Source of the DNA: Branchiostoma lanceolatum | Lineage: Eukaryota; Chordata; Leptocardii; Amphioxiformes; Branchiostomatidae | DNA: 64,000 nucleotides | Direction: 5' to 3' | Assembly: GCF_035083965.1 (NCBI RefSeq) | Contig: NC_089722.1 | Coordinates: 23,086,142-23,150,141 of the forward strand | Part shown: piece after piece, positions 41,756 to 52,431 of the stretch | Numbering within the stretch: the stretch's first letter is position 1 | Layout: every line of letters starts with the position of its first letter | Translations under genes and position numbers: made by a program | Notes under the pieces: generated by a model | What the model saw: the letters and a program-made list of their open reading frames with translations, nothing else | The model's database searches: none | Told to the model about the DNA's origin: nothing

Positions 41756-41983
41756 CAGGCTGTCTTCAGCTTGAAATTTTTTCCGTTCCTCTCACTGTTT
41801 GATAGCCCATGTTTTTTTATTTTCGCTGTTAAATCTGTTGTTTTAAGATTATGAAAAAACAACATTTTCAGCAAATCCATGTCACAAGTTCAGATTTTTG
41901 GACGGAAAGGATGACATTTTTGTCCATCCCAACAAGCAGATTTCCATCCTGGGACAGAGGGACGGGTCCTAGAGACAGCTCTC
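41756..41983. mobile_element. Second copy of the 58.5-kb hAT-like MITE family, inverted
   Basis: The left end CAGGCTGTCTTCAGCTTGAA and the right part (CATCCTGGGACAGAGGGACG followed by GGTCCTAGAGACAGCT) match, in opposite orientation, the two ends of the element at 58526-58723. It is more diverged, and no target duplication is recognisable. It lies about 28 bp beyond the GDPD stop codon, so probably within that gene's 3' UTR. Confidence 0.7.
41816..41821 (-). terminator. Candidate poly(A) signal AATAAA for the GDPD gene
   Basis: First canonical AATAAA downstream of the stop codon on the minus strand, about 190 nt past it. It lies inside the transposon copy. An earlier AATAAA overlaps the last codons and stop and is unlikely to be used. 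Confidence 0.4.
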
Positions 41984-42011
41984 CAGGCTCTGGAGTAATG
42001 GTATGGTGTGA

Positions 42012-45000
42012 CTATTTATTCATCAATGCTTCCCGCTCATCTAGGAAGTGTCTGAGGTTAGTGGGGTAGTCTGTCATGACGCCCTTGGCGCCGAGGCTGA
42101 ACGCACGCTCGAAGTCGGCGTCGTTGTTGATGACCCAGAGGTACGTGTGGATCCCGCGCCTGTCCAGGTGACGAATCAGCACTTTGCTCATCAGTAGACT
42201 GGAAATTAGACAAGACAAGAGAGGTATGAAACACTAGTATGTCCACTGTTGTTTTGGCCACTTGCCAAAAAACTTGAAATTATTGCACAAGTCCAATTGC
42301 AAGAGAAGACACAAATGGAATAATGTATAGGTATGGTCACAAATTCAGACAGGGAAAGATGAAAGCACAGAAGTCTACTTACAAGTCAGCAATGCGTGCT
42401 AACACTTTGTATTTGGTAGGTACTGTGTCTGCCCAACGTTCCCTGAAACACAATAAAAACAGAGAATATTTTTTTATCATTTTCATAACTCAAAAGTCTG
42501 ACTTATAAATAGGTAATGTAAAGAACAATTTAGAGGTCAAGAAGGCTACACAGCAGACAAATTGTATCATAACAATAGATGCTGTACTGTATATTGTTGA
42601 CAGTGTAAAACTGAAATTGCTCTTCTGTCCAATTTGAATGTGGTAGTTGTCATGCTACCATAAAACACTAGGTGGCGCTTGAGTAAGGCAGCTTACCCCC
42701 AAATAATGCTGGGCATGACAACTTCAAGGCAAGACTCCTTGAGGGGAACGAAAGGTAGAAGACCACTGTAGAACAGTAACACCAGTTGTACACATCGCTT
42801 GGCACTGAAGAACAAGGGGATGTCTGGGTTCTGCAGGATACAACAGATGCATTAGAAGGACTATGGTATACCTCAAAATTGACACTTCTTGAGCAATTGA
42901 ATCAATGTTTATATCATGCATCACCTTTGAATCTCATGGCTGAGCATGAATAAAATGTATAAAACAAACCTTGAACTACACTCAACCTTTAACACATCGC
43001 AAGTCACATGGGCAATGCATCTAACACATTTCATGCCAGTGCATGCATTAAAAAAAGACGTTTTTCTGAGGGGTTTGAAATTTTCCCTGAAAAAAGCATG
43101 CTATAGAAAAAAACAAATCTAGTTGGGATGCAAATGGTTAACAACATCCCCACCTGCTGGTAAAACTTGTGAGCGACAGTGTCTAGTCGACTGCCACACA
43201 CAGTTATAGCCTCTCTCTTGTACTCATGGATCAAGTCCCCAACCTAGAAGACAGGAAAATACAACTGGACTGACTTAACTAACCTGTTGGTGAAATTTCT
43301 TGATGACTGATTCCAGTCGACTCCCGACAACTGTCAGGTCACCTCTGTTGTACTCCCGCACTAACTCTCCAACCTTTGATTTTGTTGCACATGCAAAATC
43401 ATAAAAATCAGAAATGAGAACTACGAAAAAAATAGAAATGATTAAAAATTATTAGATAAGCAGTGCAAAATACAAACATCATAAACATGTAAAGCATACA
43501 AAAACAAGGAAAGTGAAATCAATTACAACATTATAACTAAGGAATGCTTGTGTGCTTGCAAGGCAGAGACAAACAAACCAACTGATTCTTCTATAGACAA
43601 CTGGAAAATGTCTTGTTTAAAAACAATCTTTCTTCTTATTTCATAGTTCTATATTCTGATGAGAGTTAATCTGATGAAAGTGCCATTGGTTCATAGCTGT
43701 CACTTTTATTTATTTTAACAAAATAGATAAATAACTTTTATTTATTTTAACAAAATAAATAAATAAGTTGTCACTTTGACTTGTCAATCTTTTCATTTCC
43801 TTCATCCTACAAGTTTCAGCATTGCAACTCAAAAATTCATAGCGACAATTCTTAGTTCTAAGATAGGGACAAACCTTTGCAATGAGTTCGTCATCATCAT
43901 TTTTTATGTCTACATTGATGACCACCGCTGGGAACTTTTCAAAAACATCTCGAAGTAGACAGAAGCTGCGATCCGTGGCATCTGGGAAACAGACTGGGAG
44001 ACCTGTGTAGGTAAATGAGGAAACAGAGTCAATTAGATATTTAATTCCAAATACCAGATCTACATTGCCTTAGGTTCTGTAAAAGTAGATATATACATGG
44101 GTACACGTGCTCCCTGTGTAATTCTAATGCATTGTCCTATTATTCCAGTAATGACTTGTTCATGCTAGTGTAATTTAGACCTCATACAATAGTCAATTGA
44201 CCATGTATTTGTACAATTCTTGGAAATAATAGTCTATCATGCAGTGCAAAAATTTCAAAGCAAGACAATTCGTCTGGGTCTTTTGCATATTTATATGTAT
44301 TAGCTACTAGCCTACAATAGCTGCTATACAAGCACATCTGAGAGGTGGCTAAGATCAGTTACTTGAGAAATTTAGTTATGAAAACATGTATTTAGATTAC
44401 ACTTACGTCATGAATACAAGCATACATACCATTGAGGAATGTAACTTCCTGATGCGTGTGCAGTAGAGGTAGGTCTGCAAACTTTGTGTCCGATATTTTC
44501 ACCTCCGCGCCGGTGGTGCGCTTGATGTCGTTGTCATGTGACACGACCACCATCCCATCCTGCGACAGTTGTACATCTAGCTCCAACATGTCTGTACCGA
44601 GGTCAACAGCACTGGAGAGAGGAAACAGTTCAACACTTTCAAGCAAATATAATGTAACGTTATATCACATTTGGATATATCACATTAACCTCTATTAGCC
44701 TTAGGATATGTTGACTTGTTTCTGGAAGGACCAAATATATTTGACGAAGTTTCGTTGTCTGCCAAAAGTTTATAATAGCCCAAACATAAAAGAACAACTC
44801 AAAACCACATGTTAATACATGTACTAAGTAATTGTTGATCTACTTATGATGAACTGGCCACTCTGTTTCAGGATCTTCTACTCGTTTAAACTCTCTAGAT
44901 CTGGTAGTGCCAAAATTACTTATTAATCCTACTCTCCAAGCAGAGGTAAGATCCGGATTATTTTCGACGTATTTTTGCTGTCTTTCTACTTTTCAGTTTG

Positions 45001-46300
45001 TACTGTCCCTTTCGTAAACAGAAAAGTAGAAATACCGCGAAAATACGTCGAAAATACCCCGGATCTTACCTCTGCTTGGAGAGTATATCAATCCCTCATA
45101 GTCATACTCCCTGACTTGGCAACAGAGTACTTACTGTTGGAATGTCCCCATAGTGTTCTCCAAACCTTCAGCCATACCTGAAAAAAAAACAGGTAAAGAT
45201 AGTTCCAACAGTTCATGTACATAATATAATTTAGAAAGTGTCAAGGAGCTTTGATATGGTCTAATTCAAGCTTCCTGATGTGTTAATCTTAATCATACAG
45301 GACAAAACCCCAGTGGGGCATCTCGTCCAGTGTGTCATATATTCATGCAACCAACTCTCCCTTTTGTAACACCATCTTAGACAATGTTAACAAGATAACA
45401 TGCTAACGTTATATGCCATACTCTCAGAGGATATTAAAGAAGACAAAACCCTTAGTCACAGTTAGTGAATTCCAAAATATTATTAATTCAAAGACTGTGT
45501 AAATGTAAATTATGAGACAAGAGACTTTTACCAACAAATCATTTTGAACTTCTGAATGACTTTCCTTGCCCTCATACAGGGACAGTGGCAATATCTTGCA
45601 TTATCCAAAGAAATACAAAAGAACAAAACATGGATAACATGAGTCATGACAAAGCTGGTGTACAGGGATGACTTGCAATTAATTTTTCACCAGTTCTTAG
45701 ACTTAATGCATTAACTTTGTATGCATAGCAGCATCGCAAATAATAGAAGAATACTTAAATAAAAGCAACATTGATTGTTGACCTTTCAAAACCTCGTTTA
45801 TATTTATTTTGACTAAGACGACACAAGTTTCTAACTTTCATCATAATGAAACCTGTAGAGCCTGTCGTTGTGGAATCGGTAGTATCTTTACTGGTTACTT
45901 GAGGCCTGTGTACCAAGGGAATCGTTCACACAACAGTTTTTCATTCTTAACTTTTCATTAAGGGCAACGGTGGCTACCGTTATACGTGAAATCTGTCGTA
46001 AAGTTGACGTTAGAATATGGTTACTCTGTATCATCGTTTTAGCTTTTATGTCATCGAGGGCTACGCCCCCCTCCCACAGTATGAGAATATTTTCTCCCAA
46101 CAACTGGTGGTGAACCACACCGTTCCCGACATGTTCCTACCTCCTCTGTGGCTGATGTGTTTACAGCAGAACTTCAGCTGTTTCTTACGGTGCAGCAGAG
46201 TCGGGAAACGGAGCAGGAACAGCGACGTCAGGGCGTACCCTCCCACGATGGCCGCCACGATCCCCATAGCTAACCACAGCGTCTGGTTCTGGTCCAACAT
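42012..46300 (-). CDS. GDPD1: GDPD1/GDPD3-type glycerophosphodiester phosphodiesterase (complete)
   Basis: Membrane enzyme of the GDPD family. Vertebrate GDPD1/3 (GDE4/7) act as ER lysophospholipase D on lysophospholipids and N-acyl lysophospholipids. Exons: 46141-46300, 45135-45177, 44430-44611, 43875-44002, one of 43284-43373 or 43154-43243, 42697-42830, 42383-42442, 42012-42198; every junction is in phase. The product is 327 aa (human GDPD1 314). An N-terminal membrane segment spans about residues 8-30. Catalytic and metal motifs are present: H51-R52 (ISHRGG), E60-N61, E78-L-D80 and H93 (VVVSHD), then INVDIK, and MTDYPTNLRHFL near the end. Splicing is unusual in offering two homologous versions of the fifth exon. 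I cannot separate GDPD1 from GDPD3 orthology; a pre-split ancestor-like gene is likely. Confidence 0.95.
43154..43243 (-). CDS. GDPD1: GDPD exon 5, version b (downstream copy)
   Basis: 90 bp, phase 0 in and out, encoding VGDLIHEYKREAITVCGSRL then DTVAHKFYQQ. The acceptor TTTTCCTGTCTTCTAG|G is strong; the donor is CAGCAG|GTGGGG. Only 40 nt separate it from version a, too short for a normal spliceosomal intron. Confidence 0.85.
43284..43373 (-). CDS. GDPD1: GDPD exon 5, version a (upstream copy)
   Basis: 90 bp, phase 0 in and out, encoding VGELVREYNRGDLTVVGSRL then ESVIKKFHQQ. The donor is strong (CAACAG|GTTAGT). The acceptor AATCAAAG|GTTGG has a poor pyrimidine tract, so this version may be minor or regulated. 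Confidence 0.75.
43695..43772. repeat. Short AT-rich tandem duplication
   Basis: CTTTTATTTATTTTAACAAA with a following AATAGATAAATAA occurs twice in succession within the GDPD intron. Confidence 0.85.
44932..45083. mobile_element. 152-bp full-length foldback element with TA duplication
   Basis: The arms 44932-44999 and 45016-45083 are inverted copies along their whole length. The outermost 25 bp (CTCTCCAAGCAGAGGTAAGA then TCCGG) are perfectly inverted, and the loop is 16 nt. TA flanks both ends (44930-44931 and 45084-45085). It sits in the second GDPD intron, about 50 bp past the exon 2 donor. The near-perfect ends suggest recent insertion. TA target choice fits a Tc1/mariner-type transposase (inference). 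Confidence 0.88.
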
Positions 46301-46339
46301 GGTCGGAGGGCGTTTTGGTCACCCCCGGTTAGGGTAAAG

Positions 46340-47900
46340 GTTTATATACAGCGAAAGTGTTTACATAGCACGCATGGCCTACGATTATACCGGTTTGCAG
46401 GTATTTTAGATACCATCTGACGTCATGACGTCGCAATCCGACGTTGGTAGGTGTCGGCCGGTGAGATGGGTCTCTCACAGGTGTTTCATGTCAAAGGTTG
46501 GTCAAGTTCATATAGGACTGGCATCGCGGATTGGAATTTTTTATCGGTATTTACTTTGGGATTTAGATAGCCTGAGGGTAGAAGTTCGGCCTGCAATCCT
46601 CCGACTAATTATCTATAACTTTTACTGGTTGTTCAATACATGCACGAAAGATTTGTCCAATGGAATCTCCATCAGCACCAAGGACAAGGGCATCTCTCCA
46701 GAACAGTGTTGTAGTCATATAGATAAACAGGGAAGGGCTTCAAGGGCACACAATAAACATGGTACCCAACACAGAAATAAAGACATCAGCAGAGAATTGA
46801 TCAACATGATTTTATTGCACAAAAAGAGTAACCTTATATCCTTGATCATACATTGGTCGATTTGTTTTAAATGAAGTATTTACCATGAGGCAAACTTGGC
46901 TTTGAAAATACAGTCTCATAATATTGTTGTTGGAATAAAGACACTGTTGATAGACATTTTGTTGTAAAATCACTTTCCAGTTTTTTCCAGCTTTTGTTAC
47001 ATTGTCCTTGATGTCCTCATTGTATAAACAAAGCACTGAACAAAGTAAGTTTGCAGAAGGATATTATTGTGAAACATTGATCATGTGAATAACACAGCAT
47101 CAAATGATAATACAGTTTTTTTCTGCTAAATCTGATAGATAATGTAAAAGTATTTTTCCCCTATTGGAGTTTTCATGGCTTATATGTGTTACTTGAAGTA
47201 CTCACCAAATCACAAAGGACAAAGACATTATGAGTTACTCTCTACGATAATTGTCAATAATAATTTGAATAGAATTCTGCCAAAGATTGTAATCTCACTG
47301 GCTAAGGTGGGTTGACGTAATCATAAATGAATCAATAAACAATAATCTCACTATACATACTTGCTTCTCTGATTCTACAGGTTTCCTTTCTCCACTTTCT
47401 AACCCCTAGTTCTTTGGAATGGAAATTTTCTACCAGAGGAATGTGAAAGTGAAATGTAGTCAGTACAACCATAAAGTTTATTTTGTGCTTTAGTGACTGC
47501 ATAAAGATAATTAGATAAAGACCATTTCATGGTCCAATAGGTGCAGTTTTTGGAATAAAAAAATCTTCTTTGAATGATATTTGAATAACTTCATGTAATG
47601 ATTGAAGGTAAGTAGTAAATAAAGAAAATATGGAGTTGTATCTTAAGATATAAAGTTACATTTCCACACCTATCAATAACTTGACATCATTCATTTTTCC
47701 TCATTACAGTCCGAATAACACAGTCCTTTGCACAAATATGGCCACATGGGTAGGAAAAGATGTCTGAAGGCATCAAAATAAGCCTGGATGTGACACCAGA
47801 TTCTTAGACACAGGAAATGTAGTGGAGTCTGGTAAGAGAAACCAAGGAGGTGGAGAAACTTGCTTCTAGAATTCTCACATTTAGGTGAAAATGAACAGGA
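46340..47900. other. Space between GDPD 5' end and ERp29 3' end
   Basis: Includes the GDPD promoter side (46301-46440). The 149-codon plus-strand open frame at 46425-46874 has no recognisable domain. AATAAA on the minus strand at 47913-47918, about 355 nt past the ERp29 stop, is the likely ERp29 poly(A) signal. Confidence 0.55.
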
Positions 47901-48272
47901 AAGTTTAATTTTTTTATTGCATCATATATTCCAGGATCAGTCTACTTCTGAGAATACCTGACACCAACAAGCTTGGGCAAGTGGGTTGATTAAAAAGATT
48001 TGTCAAAGAATAAGGCCAGATAAAAAGCACATTTTGTTTTGCAGCTTTCCCAAATCTTGGAAGAAGAAAAAAGATTAATTTCAGAAAATGTTCTGCCATA
48101 ATCAAGTTATTTCTAAAATGTAATCCAAAGTAAAAACCAATTTCATTAAGGACTAGATGATAGAAGATGATAGAAAACCATAAACCCTGGAAAATCTGAC
48201 TGCAGAAACTCAATGAAACAAAGTACTAGATTGATCTGGCCCAATAAAAGATTTCCTTCATCGCAATTTCTC

Positions 48273-51200
48273 CTACAATTCATCCTTGGCAGCAGCTTTG
48301 AATGAGCTCAGAACATTCAGGCGATTTTTGATGTTTTCTCTCTGAGTTTTGCTAACTTTTCCATCCTGCAACTTTTTCACCCTGGTGATTTCTGTGTTGA
48401 CAAAATCTTTGCCCTTTTCCTGAACTTTTTTCATGATTTTGATGTAAATATCAGCAGACTTTTTGTCCTGTTCATCTTCGAGGGGCTTTGTCTCCTCTTC
48501 AGCCTTGGTGATGATTTCTGCCAGTTTGTCATCCGATGCTGCCATGAACTCCATTGTCAGCTTGTCGAATGCCTCCAGAGTAGCCGGTAGTCCGATCCAC
48601 AGGCCGCTGTTGTCCTTGACAAAGCGGAGAAGGTCATCATACTTGACTTCACCCTCATATGGGATTGGCTCATCCTTACCCTGCAAAGAAAACATGATAA
48701 CATAAGTCTTGCATCAGTTGTTCCAAGCCTATAAAAATTAAAGGTAAAGGTAGTCCCATAGCCTTTTGCACTGTCTAGGGCCAAACTTCCACTGCTTTTT
48801 ACCTCCCCAACCGAAGCCAAGTTCCCATTTTTGCACCTGGGTGGAGTAAGGAAAGTCATGTAAAGTGCCTTTCCTAGGGACACAACATCTAACCAAGAAT
48901 GCCAGGAATTGAACCCGCGACCTCTCGATCTTGCATCCGATAGCCTAGACACTTGGCTATTCAATGCCACCCAAGCCTATAGACCCATACATATCCACAC
49001 ATCATAATATACAATATGTCCATCATTGGTGAGAACTCTTCATCATGATTATGAGATTCAGTTTGCTGCAATAGATACAAACCTGCATGATCAGCTTGTA
49101 CTTTGGTGCTTCTTCTACGTCCACTCCAAATCTTGTCCCAAGCTCTTCATTTTCCTTTTCTCCAAACTCTGAAAAAAGATAGGAACATAATCAAAATACA
49201 TGATTAAACAGTGACATCTTTAAAGTTCTATAGAAATTTAACACAAGCAAATCTAAGTCAGCTTTTTGTTCCACAATGCAATATCTGAGAGTAAAAGCAA
49301 GGTTGATTTGTCTAATCTTACTTGAGATGCCGACTTCAGCCACCAGGAGATCCTTCTGAGTTGATAACTGTTCTGCCAGTTTCTTGAACTCATCCTGCTT
49401 CTCCCCATAAGGGTACTGCTCATCAAACTTCACCAACACCACCGGGAACTTTGGCACAATCTGAACAGGTAGAATTAAGAAAACACATATTCGTAAAAAT
49501 CAGCCCTCATTATGAAGATAGGATTGATGTATGATATACTAAGTCTTGTTTTACTTTGACTGTAGCTAAAACAGGGATGATAATCTAATTCTTGGGCCCT
49601 TTGCTCACTCACTCACTCACTCACTCACTCACTCACTCACTCACTCACTCACTCACTCACTCACTCACTCACTCACTCACTCACAAAATGTTGCAGTGGC
49701 GTCAGTGAGGCATAAAGGTTTCAGCATTACGAGCGTGTTTGATTTTCTGAAATGCCCCGATGTTGTGCCCTTGGATTTCTATTAACATTTGTCATTTCAA
49801 AATGCTGTAGTGGCGTCAGTGTGGCATAATGGTTAGAGCATTGAGCTTAGAACCAATAGGTTCCGTGTTCTGTATTCCGATGTTGTACCCTTGAATTTCT
49901 ATTAACATTTGTCATTTCAAAATGCTGCAATCTTCCTTTTTGACCTTAATCTTCAGTATATTCTTCCCAGAGGTCATATGGGCAGGGTTGGCATTAGTAG
50001 AAGAACCAGAAAAACAACTATGAGAGGGTTGTTAATCCCCTGTGTGCATTAGCTAGTGGGTACTGGCCTGGAAAAGGTACCAAGGACAAACCACTGGCCA
50101 GTAAAACCTGTATGTTTTAGTAGTGGATTTGCCAGGCAGCTGGTCTCCTATTAATATAATAGTATTATAAATCACAGTTATGGGCCTTATAGGTAATGTA
50201 TAAACATAGGACAATTTCAGAATGGGCAGCGTTTCGACTCACAGTTTAACCCACAGTCTTAAAAGTCTGCTCTGAAAGGGTAGGCTGAATATGTCGTGTC
50301 ACACCTCTTGAGTTAAAGAATAGAGAGAACAAAATCTGTCGCTGTTGGTTTATCAGTGACAATGTTGAAAATACATTAATAAATAGCATATCCCAGAGCC
50401 AAAAGCTAATTCTACACAATACTTGAACAAACTGAATCAAATATGTTATCAAATCTGCACAAATCAAACAAGTGAAACATAGCAGGAAAGGCTGTCAGAT
50501 TATTGACGACAATATTATATTTGATTAATATGATAATGCAATTTACAAGCGAGCCATATCTTGAAATGGTTTGCTGCCAAATTACAGGAATAGTGAACTT
50601 AAAATGATTAATTTCTTTTTGCTTCTGCAAGAAAATCAGGGCTAAAGCTGATATCATCACAATCATAACTAATGATTAACCATAAATTGGCGATAGAACA
50701 ACCAAAACGCCATCTGTGCGGAACGTGGGACTTGATTTCATGGGTGGTGGAGCTGCCACGCCCCCTTTAAGCCCCCCATGAAATTAATTGGCTTTTAAAA
50801 TCTATAACCAAGAAAAATATTGAATTTTAAAATGTATCGTACATGAAACAAAACAGGGGGAGTGTTCACTATATAAAGCGGTTAAAGATCACTGATTACT
50901 ATCATGTGAGGTCCTGGCCAATGGGAGAAACCCACGCGTGGCGCATGGGGAAATAGGTCTCAGAGCCCATGTGATTTTATACTCGCAAATAAATCAGTCT
51001 ATCGCAATCTTGAATTATTCATTGTGATAATGGCAGATCTTTGCCACCGTATCAAGAAAAGTGTGCCGAAAAGGACTATATAATGGAAAGAAATAGGTTT
51101 GAAGTGGTTTGGTGAATTTTAGGGAATAAAAACAAAACGCACGTGTTTTACCGGTGTTTTCGTTCGATAGGAAGTTCTGGAACATTCAGAGGCGAAAAGT

Positions 51201-51382
51201 ACACGATGAAAAACGACCTGTTTCGCGCACATTAAACAATATTTCACAAAATAACCTACCTTGTCGAATGTCGTTACATCAAGGGGAACTGATCCCTTCA
51301 CCTGGCCCCCGAGAATGGGGTGAATTTGAAGGAAAACGGTGAAAAAAAGAGCGAGAATCGACAGCCTTCCGTCTCCTGCCAT
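48273..51382 (-). CDS. ERP29: ERp29-type ER-resident chaperone (complete)
   Basis: Non-catalytic PDI-family chaperone of the ER lumen that assists secretory protein folding and export. Exons 51260-51382, 49322-49460, 49083-49168 and 48273-48680 join in frame to 251 aa (human ERp29 261). A signal peptide covers about residues 1-26 (MAGDGRLSILALFFTVFLQI...). The thioredoxin-like domain has the hallmark VKFDEQYPYGEKQDEFKKLA and LLVAEVGIS. The helical D domain follows (LRFVKDNSGLWIGLPATLEA onward) and the protein ends AAAKDEL, an ER retrieval signal. No CXXC is present, as expected for ERp29. The single cysteine of human ERp29 is also missing (LPATLE replaces MPGCLP), so the whole product has none. 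It is divergently arranged with TBCCD1. Confidence 0.96.
48737..48972 (-). mobile_element. tRNA-derived SINE in the last ERp29 intron
   Basis: Read on the minus strand, it starts GGGTGGCATTGAATAGCC and has an intact B-box GGTTCAATTCC (48905-48915). It then has a conserved-looking body (GTGTCCCTAGGAAAGGCACT...) and a short ACCTTT-type tail. RNA polymerase III-derived SINE architecture is clear. The family name is not assigned. Confidence 0.75.
49604..49684. repeat. (CTCA)n microsatellite
   Basis: About twenty perfect tetranucleotide units within the second ERp29 intron region. Confidence 0.97.
49685..49925 (+). mobile_element. Two tandem copies of a tRNA-like SINE fragment, ~115-120 bp each
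   Basis: AAAATG.TG.AGTGGCGTCAG begins at 49685 and 49799, with a partial third start near 49919. The second copy keeps an A-box-like TGGCATAATGG (49822) and a degenerate B-box-like GGTTCCGTGTTC (49859). ATTTCTATTAACATTTGTCA is shared by both copies. Confidence 0.65.
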
Positions 51383-51662
51383 CCTGACTTCCGGATTTCA
51401 GACCTACCACCGCATCAACACAAGGAGAAAACGATTATTTCAAAAAACATGACCAATTGTGGCAGTTTAAACCTCGATTCTGTTCTAATAGTACTACCAA
51501 AAATTACAGTAATTATCAAAATTTCAATATGTCGGTCAAACATTAACACAACTTTTGTTCTTGTTATCTTATCGGAAATCTTACCTAATTATTGACTGTT
51601 GCGCTTTGCAGCAGTGCTAGTTGGGCGCTGTGCATGCCGGGAGTTAATATTGATTTGGCGCG
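51383..51662. promoter_or_regulatory. Probable bidirectional promoter ERp29 / TBCCD1
   Basis: The two genes are head-to-head. Motifs seen: ETS/GABP-like ACTTCCGG at 51387-51394, immediately upstream of the ERp29 ATG; ZNF143-like GCATGCCGGGAGTT at 51632-51645; E2F-like TTTGGCGCGC at 51654-51663; and a second ETS-like CTTCCGGA at 51663-51670. No TATA box is evident between them. Motif matches are by eye; the bidirectional role is inferred. Confidence 0.55.
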
Positions 51663-51694
51663 CTTCCGGATTCCTGCGCGCTCAGAAGGGTCAG
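51600..51694 (+). other. TBCCD1: Probable TBCCD1 5' UTR exon
   Basis: A strong donor (GGTCAG|GTAAAT) at 51694 follows the promoter motifs. No coding frame is needed; the first ATG used lies in the next exon. The 5' boundary is unknown. Confidence 0.45.
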
Positions 51695-52431
51695 GTAAAT
51701 ATCGTTTGTTTTTCCTCAAATTCTCGACCTAACGTAGCATCTAATAGGCAGATCATAGTATTGGAAAATGCAACTAGCCTTCCACGTTTTGTTCTGCTAA
51801 GAAATAGTTTCGACTCGCGTCGGGTTGCATAGTTTTGACTCGACAACATGATGTTCCTGTTCCGTGATATATGATATTTGCTCACCTGAGCTAAGGTGAG
51901 TCGATCTGAAATATGCCAAGTAATGAAATATTTGAAAGTATTATAAATTATCCAGCAACAGAAATAAACAGATATGACAACAATTGAAGTAAAAGTTATC
52001 AATTCCAACGAAGGAGGTCTATAACGAAGTGTTTTTCAAATTAGTGTAGAGTAACAAGTGTCATGGATTTGGCTGTCAGTATAGGTCAATGTCAACATGC
52101 AAGCTTGACCTTTACACGTTTTCAAGCTTGACCTGTCTATCTTACAGATTCAAGATCACTGATTTATGCCTATAATAACTGAAAATGTTGATATGACATA
52201 ATTTGTGTGACTTTGTGTACAGAGCCTATGTTTTTGGTGTGTGTTTGTTTGGGTTGGTGTGTGTTTGTCGTTATTTGAATGTCAGTAGAGTGACAGGGAG
52301 TGAATGGAAAGATAACTGCAAAGCTCAGACTTGCCTGAGAGGCAGGATGTGCAGGTCAGCGGTGGTAGAACTAGTCATTAATCAGACTTGTTAAGGTTGT
52401 ATTCTGGTGTATTTATCATTAATTTAGACAG

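Noticed and set aside
46425..46874. 149-codon plus-strand open frame upstream of GDPD
   Set aside because: No family recognised and unbiased composition; it starts in GDPD upstream sequence and ends in AT-rich intergenic DNA.
48557..48970. 137-codon minus-strand frame overlapping ERp29 and its intron
   Set aside because: It reads the SINE and the last ERp29 exon in a wrong frame; the true exon is fixed by homology and splice sites.
49604..49684. Regular short repeat considered as a CRISPR-like array
   Set aside because: It is an uninterrupted tetranucleotide microsatellite without spacers, in a eukaryotic intron.
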